Source of the DNA: Jaltomata sinuosa
Lineage: Eukaryota; Streptophyta; Magnoliopsida; Solanales; Solanaceae
DNA length: 64,000 nucleotides
Direction: 5' to 3'
NCBI GenBank assembly: GCA_003996215.1
Contig: QJPP01007591.1
Location: forward strand, 47,116-111,115
Shown here: positions 10,437-21,105 of the stretch, piece after piece
Position numbering within the stretch: position 1 is the first letter of the stretch
How the letters are laid out: each line of letters opens with the position of its first letter
Position numbers and translations under genes: made by a program
The notes under the pieces: model-generated
The model's database searches: none
The model's input: the letters and a program-made list of their open reading frames with translations, nothing else
What the model was told of the DNA's origin: nothing

Positions 10437-10453
10437 GTCAAAAAGGAGCAAAC
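10437..10453 (+). promoter_or_regulatory. Probable polypurine tract
   Basis: GTCAAAAAGGAGCAAAC lies directly before the right LTR. It is purine-rich but interrupted by two C. This is the expected place for plus-strand priming; the exact tract is uncertain. Confidence 0.5.
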
Positions 10454-13417
10454 TGTTGACACCCAATTTTGGCTCTCCGTGCTTAAAATTAACGTCTTCA
10501 AGATTCCTGATCGTTAAAGAGCACAAAATATATTTTTTTACACATTTTTCATTAAATATAATAATTTATTGATAATCATCCTTATTTTAGGAGTTTTATC
10601 AATTTATTATCATTATACAATTTTGATAATCACAATATTTTTTACAGTCACCTACACGCGTATACAGTACAAATACTACAATTTCAATTATTTAAAACAC
10701 ATTACATTTTATTTTATTTTTTATATTTTTGTAATCACATACCAATACACATATTTTGTATATTATTTATAGATAATTTTTTAATACATTTCGCAAGCAC
10801 AAGAGGTCGAAGCAATTAATTCTAATACGCAGAGCAACGAATCAATCAAGTCAAGGTCTTGTCACCTTTAATAAAGGTGACATTTGACATGACTAAATAC
10901 GGCTATCGTCCATCGGTTAATAAACTTTATACATTAGTTAATAAAGTAAATAATCTATTAGATAATAACTAAAAAATAAAAAGAGATAGTCTTTTATTTT
11001 TTGGACAAAAGGTGGGTTAGTTTTGTATTATAAAAAGGGGAGGGGGCTAATCTTTATTTCCAGATCTTCTACACACATCCACACTCACACACGTTGACAC
11101 ACCACAAAAAAGAAAAATTAGAATTTTAATTGGGGTCTTTTCCTTTATAATATTCTTTTTTCTATCTTAATTTTTTTTTTACCTCAAAAACTCCTCTTCT
11201 TTCTCTTTCTCACCACTACTGCCCAACAATCCTTATTTTCTCTTCTTTGCCTCCATTCTTTTTATATTCTTGAACCCAATACACATACAACATACATATG
11301 TTACATAGGATTTATTTTCCTCTTCATATTGGCCGGAAAAAGGTTCTACCGACGAAACACCACTACTCTTTCCGCTTTGTTGCCTTTCCCCTCTCCCTCG
11401 CCCCAAGATGCTGCTCGAGCTCATAGCTCACCAGGAAAAATGGTTAAATCTGGCCGGAAAGCTCCCTCAACGCCACCATCCCCACCTTTTCTTCTCCTTG
11501 GCCGGATCTATCATATCTGACTGGAGAAAACGTCTCCGACTAACTGGATTTTGTTGAGATAATATGTTATTGTGTATGTTTGTATAGATCTGGCCATAAC
11601 TCGCATTTCATGGTGTTCTCACACCATTTTTTGATGACATTGCTAACTTTGCCGGAGCTTCAACTCTGACTTTTTGCTTGTTGTTGTGTTTCAACGCTAT
11701 TATCATGTGCTTGACTGATTTTTTAACATTTTTCGGTGACCTTGGATTTTCTGGCGAGTTCTTGGTCTTCTCCGATGAACATCATTGTTTTGAGGCTCCA
11801 TCCATGGTTTCTTTTTGCTGAATATTGCTCTCTTTTGCCACTGCTTGGACTGGTTTTACAAGATTTGTTGGTCTTTGCCGGAGAAAAAACTTATTCTACG
11901 TCTATTTTATCTTGGTTGGTTGCTATTATTTTGGGGCCTGAATTTGAATGATGTTTCTCTTTACTTCTTTTTACACTGATAATGAACAAGATACTACATT
12001 ACTTGGCCAATGAAAAAACTCCCGTCGATTTTTGAGGCCTCCACAATAAAAAAAGACGGATACATATATACATACGTAGCGAGAAAAAATAAAGTTTGGG
12101 TGATGATGAAATCTTAATATTACAAAGGCAAAATAAAAAGTTTTATGATCCGTATCTTGGCAAGGTGATCTCGGGTGGCCAACCGATGTTTCGCAGCCAT
12201 GACGTATTTAAAACTTAGTACTACCACATATCTGAGCCCATACTATAATAAAATTTTTTTTCTTATATTTACATACATATATGTATTTCTTTAACTTATT
12301 TTGGTAAATATTTATTTGTTATTGAATTTTTTACTAAGTGTTTATACAGGTACGTGAAGATACTTCCGAAGATGACAATTAAAAGGGGTTTGAAAATCTC
12401 TCCAAAATTTATTGCTTTTATTTATATTCTTGTAATTCTTGTAATTGTACAAAGATAAAGTATAGTGAAAACTTTATTTTCGGGGCTTTGGGAGGTGTGT
12501 CTTTTATTTACTTATTCATTATTACGTGCATAGGCAAAACTTAGACCGTAAATACTTTACAAATAAATCAGTTCAACTTGGGTAATTAGTTCACATTTTT
12601 ACTTCACGCAGATATTAGGCCGTCTTTTCTTTTTCAAACCGTTCTTTTAATCATTTTTACTTAAACTTTGCAAACGATTCTTTATATATTCTTTTGAAAA
12701 TTAATATTCTTTTCTCATTCTTAAACGCATTTTTTCTTGCAGAAGTGAAATAGTATTTACATAATAAAAAACGCAAGTCAATTGATGTAATTATTGTACA
12801 ATCTTGTCAATACATTTCTTTACATTATACATTTTTTTTTACATTCTTTACTCAATGTACTTAGACATATATTACTTACACATTTTTCTTATATATATAT
12901 ATATTTCGTAATAGTATCTATATATATTAACATATTTACATACTTTTCATATTAACAATATTCATTCTTTTACACTCTTTTGTATACTTTCTTACATATA
13001 AATTTTCATACATATTAAATTTTCTCATACATATAAAAATACATTTTTCATACTCTTATGTACATATTTTAAAATTATTCTTTGCACTTGTATATACATA
13101 TTTTTTACTGTTCATATTTATACTTTTCAAAAAATGTTTTTTTTTACCTCATCTCTCTTTAAAAATTAAGTTTAGCCGGGTACCACATTTGTGAATTTTG
13201 AAGGATGCCTAACACCTTCCCTTCGAAATAACTCGAACCCTTACCTAGAATCTAAAATGGTTTTCGCAGATTAAAATGTGAGTCATACATGTCAATAATC
13301 AAAAAATAGGTTTTCTTATTTTCCTTAAAAATTAGGTGGCGACTCTGTACATAATTAAATTCTTTCAGAGTCCATAAGTTGTGCTTTATCTAACCTTGGT
13401 AAAAATAGGGCATGACA
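10454..13417 (+). repeat. 3' LTR of the 12-kb element
   Basis: Starts TGTTGACACCC and ends GGGCATGACA, like the left copy, with matching U3 palindrome (10,861) and TATA box (11,029). It keeps an exact TGGCGACTCTG at 13,337-13,347 inside U5, where the left copy has one mismatch (4,291). Confidence 0.93.
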
Positions 13418-13422
13418 GTGGT
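13418..13422. repeat. Target-site duplication, right copy (GTGGT)
   Basis: Same five bases as 1,404-1,408. The interrupted gypsy sequence resumes immediately after. Confidence 0.93.
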
Positions 13423-14389
13423 GTTCCTAAATCTTGGAGTTTGTTTGATGGCTATGGACTTCCCGGTAGGCTGCCACCTTTCTTACAGAGATTTGATGTT
13501 GTTTGGGGTCTTCATGGATAGTTTAATCTAGTCTATTCACCTTCTTTCGGTTCAGACCTTATACAATTCAGAGAGGTTGGCTCAGAATCTATATTCGGGA
13601 GGTTGTTCATCTGCACGGGGTGTTTGTTCATATCATATCTGACCATAATATTTTGTTTGCAGTTGAGTTTCTGGTGGTCATTTTAGATAAGGTTGGGTAT
13701 TCGGGTTGATATTAGCACAACTTTCTATCCGCAGAATGATGGCCAGTCAAAGCAGACTATTCAGGTTCTCGAGGATATGCTACGGGCATGGGTTATAGAT
13801 TTTGGAGGTTGGTGGGACCAGTACTTGGCTTTGGTAGAGTATTCAGATAACTTCGTTCGAGGAAACGTGTGGTAGGAGGTATAAGGTTCTGGTGAGTGTG
13901 TTGATGCTTTCAAGGATAGCTTGGGTGGATGACTTGTGCGTGGCTTCATGGTTAGAGTGCGGATGATTGTTGAAAGGCTTTGTACAGTTCAGGATAAGCC
14001 ATAGAGTTTTGCGGATCAAAGAGTTCGTGAGTTATAGTGTTGAGGAGGTGGATTTTTGAGTTAGCCTGGTTACTAGCTCTGTGGGATGTTTGTCTGGGTT
14101 TTCTCGGTATCAGTTTGGTGTTGGCACGTTCCAGTTGAGTTTCTTGTGCTCTGGTGGGGTTCAGCTTGATAAGAAGGAAAAGTTTGTTGCTTTTCTGGTC
14201 AGGCAGGTAAGTAGTTGAGGTCTAAAGGGGGTTTTCGTCTGTTAAAGTTTTGTGGAGGTCTCGTCCAGGTGAGGAGGCTCCTTGGAAGACGAGCTCAACA
14301 TGCGGACCTTACACCCTTCCATTTTTTAGCCTTCTGGTGCTTTCTGTTTCTTAACTTTCGAGGACGAAAGTTATTTTAGTAGTAGATAT
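13423..14389 (+). pseudogene. Decayed gypsy integrase and 3' coding end
   Basis: Continuation of the fragment at 1-1,408. At 13,700-13,860 the integrase core reads GIRVDISTTFYPQNDGQSKQ, then IQVLEDMLRAWVIDFGGWWD and ALVEYSDN, which match the conserved STxFHPQTDGQSE...LEDMLR region. No intact chromodomain is visible before the LTR. An AGGACGAAAG word at 14,361 sits where chromovirus coding regions usually stop. Stops throughout. Confidence 0.8.
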
Positions 14390-17300
14390 TATAATGACCC
14401 TCTAGGTTATTTCTCTATTTTCATGCATTTTCAGTGTTTTGAGCTTTCTCACAGTGGCTACAGGACATTTATGACTTGCCGAAATTGGTGGTTCAATTTT
14501 TGGGCAGTTCATTGGTGTTTTAGAAGAGTTTTCTAGTTTTGAAATTCTTGAAGTTAAAAGAGTTGACTTTGGTCAATATTTTGAGTAAACGGGCTCGGAT
14601 GAGACTTTCGTCAATGCTGTTAGCTTTGGAGCATGGACTTTGGGCTAGTGGAACCTTTGATTTTGGTCGAGGCTTCCAGACTCATTTTAGGTCATTGGTT
14701 GGTTTTTGGTTAAAATGAAAGTTTTGCGCGTGGGGCCCACTTCTCATCAAAACGATCTCTGTTGGGAATTTCTTCGATTCCGTTGAGTTTGAAATGTCAT
14801 TTCCAATTGGGTAACATATTTCATTTGTGTTCACGGGATTCCGAATGAATCCGAATGAATCCCAAGGACCCATTCAGAGAATTCCAAGCTTAGCAAAATA
14901 TTTTGGTGTGCTGGTGCTGGTGTGGCTGCTTTTGTAAACTTTCTTCGCTTTTGCAGAGGCAGCTTTTGAGAACAATCTCAGCTTTTGCGGTATCTGCAAG
15001 TATATATTCCTTCTCCTCTTTGAATTTCATTCACTTTCAATCATTTTTCCTCTATTTTGAGAGCTCAAAGCTTTGGGTCGTTGGTTCCTAATTACTGAGC
15101 ATGTGATCCTTGTCCCATGAGAGACATTTTTGTGAATTTATTTTTAATTTTCGTGAGCGGGTCTCACGAGTGATTTTGACCCAATTTCTGGCCCGAATTC
15201 TGAAGTAGTAATGTGGATATCATTCTTCATTTTTTAACGTATAGATTATTATTCTGGTAGTGTGGCAGTGGTTGGAGGCTTCTTAGTTTTAAAAGCTCCG
15301 GTCTAGTGGGTGCGTACGCGTGCGTTTAGCTTCCAGGTAGGTTACAACTTACCTACTTTTAGACTTTACTCATCTAAGGTATTCGTATGATAATTTACTA
15401 ATAGTCGATGGGATGTTGTGGCTTGTATACTCTATTCTAAGTTTTGATGATTCTTATTGCTGGTTTAGGGGCCTTAAAGTAGATTTACGTCGTGGAAACC
15501 CTTAGTTTTGGATAGTCGTTCCTCTTTAGGCTTCACTTAGTATTTAGTGTATCTTTGGGTTGGTGTTAGATGCCTAACTTAGTTTAGGATGCTTGTGGCT
15601 TGAGTTATTTAGACTAGGGATCCGTAGTGTAGAATTAGACGAGGGTTCGTGGTAGGAGTATTCTTTTACTGTTTGTATTGTATTTATATTTGCTATTTCT
15701 TTCTCGCATTTTATTCCTTTGGCTGTATTATTTGTGGGCCCGAGGCAGTGGACGCTGGATTGACTGTACTCCAGGTCAGTATGTTTGCGCTTATCTTAAT
15801 TCTGATTGGTCGTGTGACTTAGCTTAGCTTTAAGGTAACCGCTTGCCTTAGACGGGGTTTCCTTGGGTTTCTGTAGTTAGTGTAGCAATTTCATAAGGTT
15901 CTTACTCAATAATAGGTATCCTTAGTATATGCTGGGGTAGTAGCTCGTGGTAGAGTAGTTTTCTTCTTTAAGTTCTTGTTATTATTATCGCGTTATTTTG
16001 GTATTTCATTATGATATGAGATTTTGGGTCTGAGGCCGCAATTTGGACTGGCAGGATTCCAGGTTAGTACGATCTTGATATGAAGGGCGAGTTGCCCTAT
16101 CCTTGTGTAACTGTGTGCATTTACATACATGTATATATACATTGGGTTGGCTCGTATTCATCTATTTACACATACGTACAGATTATGGCACGATTTGAGA
16201 ACGGAATTAATGACTCGTCGGATTTAAAGGAAACTCTACATTGTTATTGGATGGTTTTTAAACTAAGAAAAGAGTTCATCGATTTGTACTGATTTTGACT
16301 TTCAAACCAAAAATGCCGCATTTTCAAATGATTTGAGCTCTCGGGAGAGAACACTACTATCATTACTGACTTTTCTTTCAAAAAGGGAAAACTATATATT
16401 TTTACTATAAAATTTTGTATTTTCGAGGAGAAATTGTACCACCCTTGTTACTGATTTCTGAGTCAGGAAAATACTGTACTATTTATGCACTTGGTCAAAG
16501 AGATGGCTCCGGACCCTCTTCTCCGTTTATCCGTTGGCACTTGTTTGATAAGCTCTGGCGGCCTGTGAGAATGCTCCAGGTTTTATTGTTAGGAAATTGT
16601 TGATGAACTCCGGCGGCCTGTGAGATGACTCAGAGTTTTACTCGTTACTGCATTGTCTACATCTCGTACTACATTTATCTTATGTTGTATATCATGTTAT
16701 ACTTCCGCATATCTATACTATTAAGCTTGATTTATAATTCACATCTCATTGTTTGTACCCACCAAGCTTATGGGGGTTCGATTGGATTTATTCTTGTTTA
16801 TCGTACCTTTCGGGCTTATGAGGGTCCAGTTAGGTTGTAGTTAGATTACTTTACTTGCTTTTCGCTTTTCCAAGTTAGTGTACTTTTGGTATAATCTAGT
16901 ATGGCCTGCTTTTCTCTTTCAGACCCCTTTTTCTTACCCTTTTAGTAGATATTTGCATTTTGTTATACTTATATCTTATTTGAGCTCAGTCGGCCTATGA
17001 TGCCTACTGGGTACCGCGTGTTTTGGTACTCATGCTACACTTCTGGATCTTTTTCTGATGCAGATCCTAGCGCAGGTTATCGCTGTTGACGTTGTTCTCT
17101 TGCGGTGTTGCTGATCGGAGATTCAGGGTGAGCCTTTGGCATTCAGAGTTGATCTATCTCCCTCTATTTTGGATTAGACTTCTTTTGCACCTACAAAAAC
17201 TATTTGGTATTTATTATGCCTACCTAGTATCCCTTATGTAGTAGTTGCTCTTGTACTAGTTGATACCAGGTCTTGGGGAATCTTTGTATATTTTATCCGC

Positions 17301-17478
17301 TTTCCCTCTTTTATATTTATGCATGTTCAGTTTATCTTCCGCTGCTTAGTGTTGAATTGGACGTTCTTATCTTGTTTCTCTTATTAGCCCGTTGCTTGTC
17401 GCTCTGGACTATGAGTTGACTTATCTACTGGTGAATTATAGTAGGTGTCATCATGACTTGAGTAGTCGGATTGTGACA
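14390..17478 (+). repeat. 3' LTR of the old gypsy element
   Basis: It starts at about TATAATGACCC, a decayed form of the TGTAATGACC seen in the LTR at 33,769, and ends GGATTGTGACA. Near 16,985-17,060 it has the CGGCCTATGATGCCTAC block that also appears (as CGGCCTATGATATCTAC and CGGTCTATGATACCTAC) in the other chromovirus LTRs here. Length about 3.1 kb. Its 5' partner lies outside the window. Small frames inside have no domain. Confidence 0.7.
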
Positions 17479-18109
17479 CCAATGGCTAAAAATCATCTTA
17501 AACTGAAAATTTTAAACATTTATCGACAATATAAGATAATTAACAAACAAATGCACACACACCCACGAAAATAAGAGGCAGAAGCTTCAACAATTATCAT
17601 TCAAACAAACATAAAATTGATCATTCAAACAAATTAAAATTTCTAGAAGTTACATATAATCATAATTAAGATAATAAGAAAATTAACTTAATTCTAATTC
17701 TAAAGGAACAAACTGACCAAAATAATTAGGGCAAAAATGTAAAGAGAATACTCACCTGAATTTACTTTAAAGATAGTTTTAAAGATCATGTATATTCATA
17801 TATTTGGGGCACATTTGAGGATTTAAATAAATTAAAGCTAAACTCTTTAAATAGCAAAGAAGAAAACTTTATGAATTATTGATCTTAGACGTGGGGAAAG
17901 GGAGGATTCATTGCTTTTATTAGTAAATTTAATACAAATTAATCACATTAATTTTAAGGGAACGAGAAAACTCTGATACCACAACAGATGGGCAGGATCG
18001 CTTCGATGTAACTACAAGTTCGTTTACGACTCATATAATCTAGGGATGGAAAGAATTTTACGGTTCCAATCTAGCCCAAATAAACGCCTCCACATGGCAT
18101 CTTATCTTT
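17479..18109. other. Unassigned A/T-rich segment
   Basis: No gene. At 17,971-17,981 CTCTGATACCA is the reverse complement of an initiator-tRNA-Met PBS, so a minus-strand retroelement edge may lie here. A donor-like word in minus orientation (CAGGTGAGT) is at about 17,750-17,758. The left junction of the viral insertion must lie between this stretch and 18,110; I cannot place it. Confidence 0.35.
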
Positions 18110-19186
18110 ATGAACATCATTAAGAAGCATACTACTGTTAAAAACAGTAGAAAAGAGGAATATGATATGCCTCAACAACTAGATCTTCTTAATAAATGGA
18201 CTATTCCTAAAATTCAACCCAAAGTTATATACCAAATGGGTACTTTTGAAAAAATAGGATTTAAACAAATTGTCAAAACCACAGAGGAAACTATTACGGT
18301 GGACTCTGATCATGGTACTTTTAGATTGCTGTCTGAAAGTGATTTTGCCCCTTATAGAGAAACTCATAGATTTATGCATATTGGTTTGGTACAAGTTGCT
18401 TTTAAGCCACTCACCTTGAGAGGTTTACCTGAGAGCTTTATAGCAGCTCTAAGGGATGGCAGAAATCAGAACTGGAAAAAATCCCTTATAGGGACGGTTC
18501 AAATCAGTTTGGCCTATGGCCCTGTATATTTTAACGCCTATCCAAATTTGCAAATTTCTTTGAATGATGAAAATTCTCTGAATACTTTAATATTAAGTAT
18601 AAAATTACATGGTTATGATTATTTGCCTGGTACTGAAGTTATATGTATTTGTTATAGAATTTACTATAAACCATTATACACTTTGAACCCTATGTGTAAA
18701 ATTATGGATTTTAAAAATGAAACCATTCTTATAGAAACAAATTTTAGTAAGTCTAAAGTTATAACTAGAAGGCCTATTAAATGGGATGAAATTAATTTTC
18801 CTAAAGAGTGGGTGATAGAAGAGGCTGTTCCACCCAAAAATAATATAAATCCTGATATTTCCGACATTGAGCAAACTCCTGATGGGACAGTGAAAATCAA
18901 ATTCACTGACCAAAATGTATTAATGAGTTATGCTGATAATATAGGTTTTTCTTATAGAATGTTTAGATCTAACTCATCTTATATATCTCCTGCTGATTAT
19001 ATTGTTGATATGCCTTCCAGAGCGTCTACTTCTCAGATTAGAGAAGAAGATAATTCTAGAGTATCTACCTCTGATATGAGAGAGGGAAAAAGAGTTGATA
19101 ATATCAAAATTGAAAATCATATAGTTACCCCTGATATGGATCCTACTTTGTTCGAAATGGACTTTCCAAATGGTTTACATGGATAG
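18110..19186 (+). CDS. Viral movement protein (30K superfamily), intact frame
   Basis: An unbroken frame of 358 codons. The central part (about residues 85-205) has the look of the caulimovirid/30K movement domain, with beta-rich blocks such as VQISLAYGPVYFNAYPNL and the following YLPGTEVICICYRIYY. Proteins of this family line or open plasmodesmata so virus can pass between cells. The C-terminal third is polar and repeats an S/T-rich phrase (RASTSQIREE, RVSTSDMREG). The next frame starts inside its last codons. It is the only viral frame here with no stop or shift, which may be chance. Transcription is not implied. Confidence 0.85.
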   Translation: MNIIKKHTTVKNSRKEEYDMPQQLDLLNKWTIPKIQPKVIYQMGTFEKIGFKQIVKTTEETITVDSDHGTFRLLSESDFAPYRETHRFMHIGLVQVAFKPLTLRGLPESFIAALRDGRNQNWKKSLIGTVQISLAYGPVYFNAYPNLQISLNDENSLNTLILSIKLHGYDYLPGTEVICICYRIYYKPLYTLNPMCKIMDFKNETILIETNFSKSKVITRRPIKWDEINFPKEWVIEEAVPPKNNINPDISDIEQTPDGTVKIKFTDQNVLMSYADNIGFSYRMFRSNSSYISPADYIVDMPSRASTSQIREEDNSRVSTSDMREGKRVDNIKIENHIVTPDMDPTLFEMDFPNGLHG

Positions 19187-21087
19187 ATCAGAACTTATTG
19201 ATTCTAGACCGGGATCGCCGGTAAGAAAGAAACTTTCAAATGAATTTTTTCAGCCCAAATGGGAATCATTTAGAAAATGGTTTTTCAAAAATTTTAATAA
19301 TAATCAACAGACATATTTTCAAGAAGATTTTTATAATGATCTTTCTAAAGTAAATAAAGGTATAGCTTTTGTACCATGGTTCATGGCAAAATATGTTTAT
19401 AACTATATTTCTATGTTAGAACAAGATTATAAATTATCTGATGGTACAATTACCAAATCTCTCCTACCTCCTCAACAATCTTTTCAAATTGAAAAAGATA
19501 ATAAAACTGTATATTTTACTGCATTTGCAGAGTTGTTTGATGATAATGACACTGCTCTTATCACTTCTAAGCATGTTAAAATTTTAATAAGACAAAATAA
19601 TTACACGAATGTTTATGTGAGCATTTTAGGAGAACATATTCTTTCTTTACATGATAAAATTAGTCATTTATGTTCTGAGTTACAGAAGTCCAAAATCCCT
19701 GATAAAGGGAAGGAGAAGGCTACTCCTACTATTCAACCCCCTCCAGAGATTAAGGATTTTAAATTATCAAAGCTTGATAATATTGAAAGACTGCTTCAAG
19801 AAAGGTTTGAGGGGTTAAATATTAATCCCCTCCAACTAAGTGAAAATGAGGCCACTAATAGGAATACTATTCCTAATGAGATTAATAAAATCTCTGAAAA
19901 GCATACTAGAAAACCAGTCCAAAGGATGTATTACTATCCTAGACCGACTCCTCAAGATATCCTTCTTGAAGAACAAGAATAGTATGTCTCTAATAGCTTT
20001 AGTGGGACAGAAATTTATGAATGGAATATTGATGGTTTTACTGATAGACAAATTTATACTCTGGCTCATAGAATCTTTATGTATAGTACTATTTGCAAGG
20101 CCAACAAGAATTTTGAAAAGGATACAGCTAATATGATTATTGCTGGTTTTACAGGCCAATTAAAGGGATGGTGGGATAATTATCTCTCAAAATCCCAATG
20201 TATGGTCATTTTAAATGCTGTTAAAGATGAAAGTGGAATGATTCCAAATGTAGTCTACACCTTGGTCCTAACCATTATAGAACATTTTTCTGGTAGATGG
20301 TCAGATAATAGTGAGACCATTAGGACTATGCTCCAAAACCTTAGATGTAAAACTCTTACGTCTTTTAGATGGTACAAGGACGTTTTCTTATCCAGAGTGA
20401 TGGAATTACCCGAGTGTAATAACTCTCATTAGAAATCCAAGTTTATAGACGGACTCCCTGCTTTATTTGCAGAAAGAGTTCGAAAGGTCCTTAGAGAAGA
20501 TGGGGTGAATATTAATTACGATGACTATACTTATGGGAAGCTTATAAGCGTTTGTACCTAGGAAGGTCTCTCTTTATGAAACGAGATCAAGTTGAATCAA
20601 CAAATTAAGAGATATCACTTGAATGAGAAACAACAATTAGGAGAATTTTGTGAACAATTCGCTATCGATATGCATGAATCCTCTAAGAAGTCTAATAGAC
20701 ATAGAGGAAAAAGAGATTATAAGGAAAAGCCTTATAGGCAGCACAGGAAAAAGAAACGCTTAGACAAGCATGAAAAGAGAAAAATGGATTATAAAGAAAA
20801 AAAAAGAGTTTTATAAGAATTATAGACCAAATGCTTGCCACAAATGTGGTAGAATAGGCCATTATGCAAGAGATTGCAAAGTCAAGGATAAGATTAAAAA
20901 CCTTGACCTAGAGGATAATATTAAGGATTCTTTATATAAAATCCTCCTTAATTCTTCTTCGAAAAATTCTAGCCAAAACAATAGTGATGGAGAAGAATCC
21001 TCTACAAGTGAAGATCTAAAAGTTCTTCATGAAGAAGACTACATATCCTCATCAGAGGAAGAATGTATGTCTTGCCAGATTGGTTAA
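19170..21087 (+). pseudogene. Viral coat-protein ORF, broken
   Basis: The frame opens at ATG 19,170 (or 19,179), overlapping the movement-protein end. It keeps one frame to about 20,810 but contains in-frame TAG at 19,980, 20,430 and 20,559 and TGA at 20,577. A shift then occurs in a run of A (about 20,797-20,806), and the frame continues to 21,087. Middle segments resemble a capsid core (GQLKGWWDNYL, then LVLTIIEHFSGRW). A basic K/R-rich stretch precedes a zinc knuckle, CHKCGRIGHYARDC (CX2CX4HX4C), at about 20,835-20,880. An acidic serine-rich tail follows. This order (core, basic, knuckle, acidic end) is that of caulimovirid coat proteins. It cannot be translated whole. Confidence 0.82.
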
Positions 21088-21105
21088 CCTTGTGATAATA
21101 AAGAT

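Larger units (their letters stand above)
1409..13417 (+). mobile_element. Complete non-autonomous LTR retrotransposon (LARD-like, Tat/Ogre-related)
   Basis: This 12,009-bp element is bounded by TG...CA LTRs of 2,963 and 2,964 bp and by the 5-bp duplication GTGGT. The LTRs differ only by scattered single bases and small indels, so insertion is recent compared with the wrecked gypsy element it interrupts. The PBS begins 3 bases after the left LTR. The 6.08-kb interior (4,372-10,453) has no gag, protease, RT, RNase H or integrase motif in any frame. Its longest frames are low-complexity or come from tandem repeats. It is instead filled with stem-loop repeats. It must be mobilised in trans. The PBS and the first 30 interior bases match those of the Tat-type remnant at 38,491, which supports a Tat/Ogre partner. 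Orientation follows the PBS. Confidence 0.92.

Noticed and set aside
18179..18913. Minus-strand frames inside the viral movement gene
   Set aside because: Shadows of an intact plus-strand coding frame.
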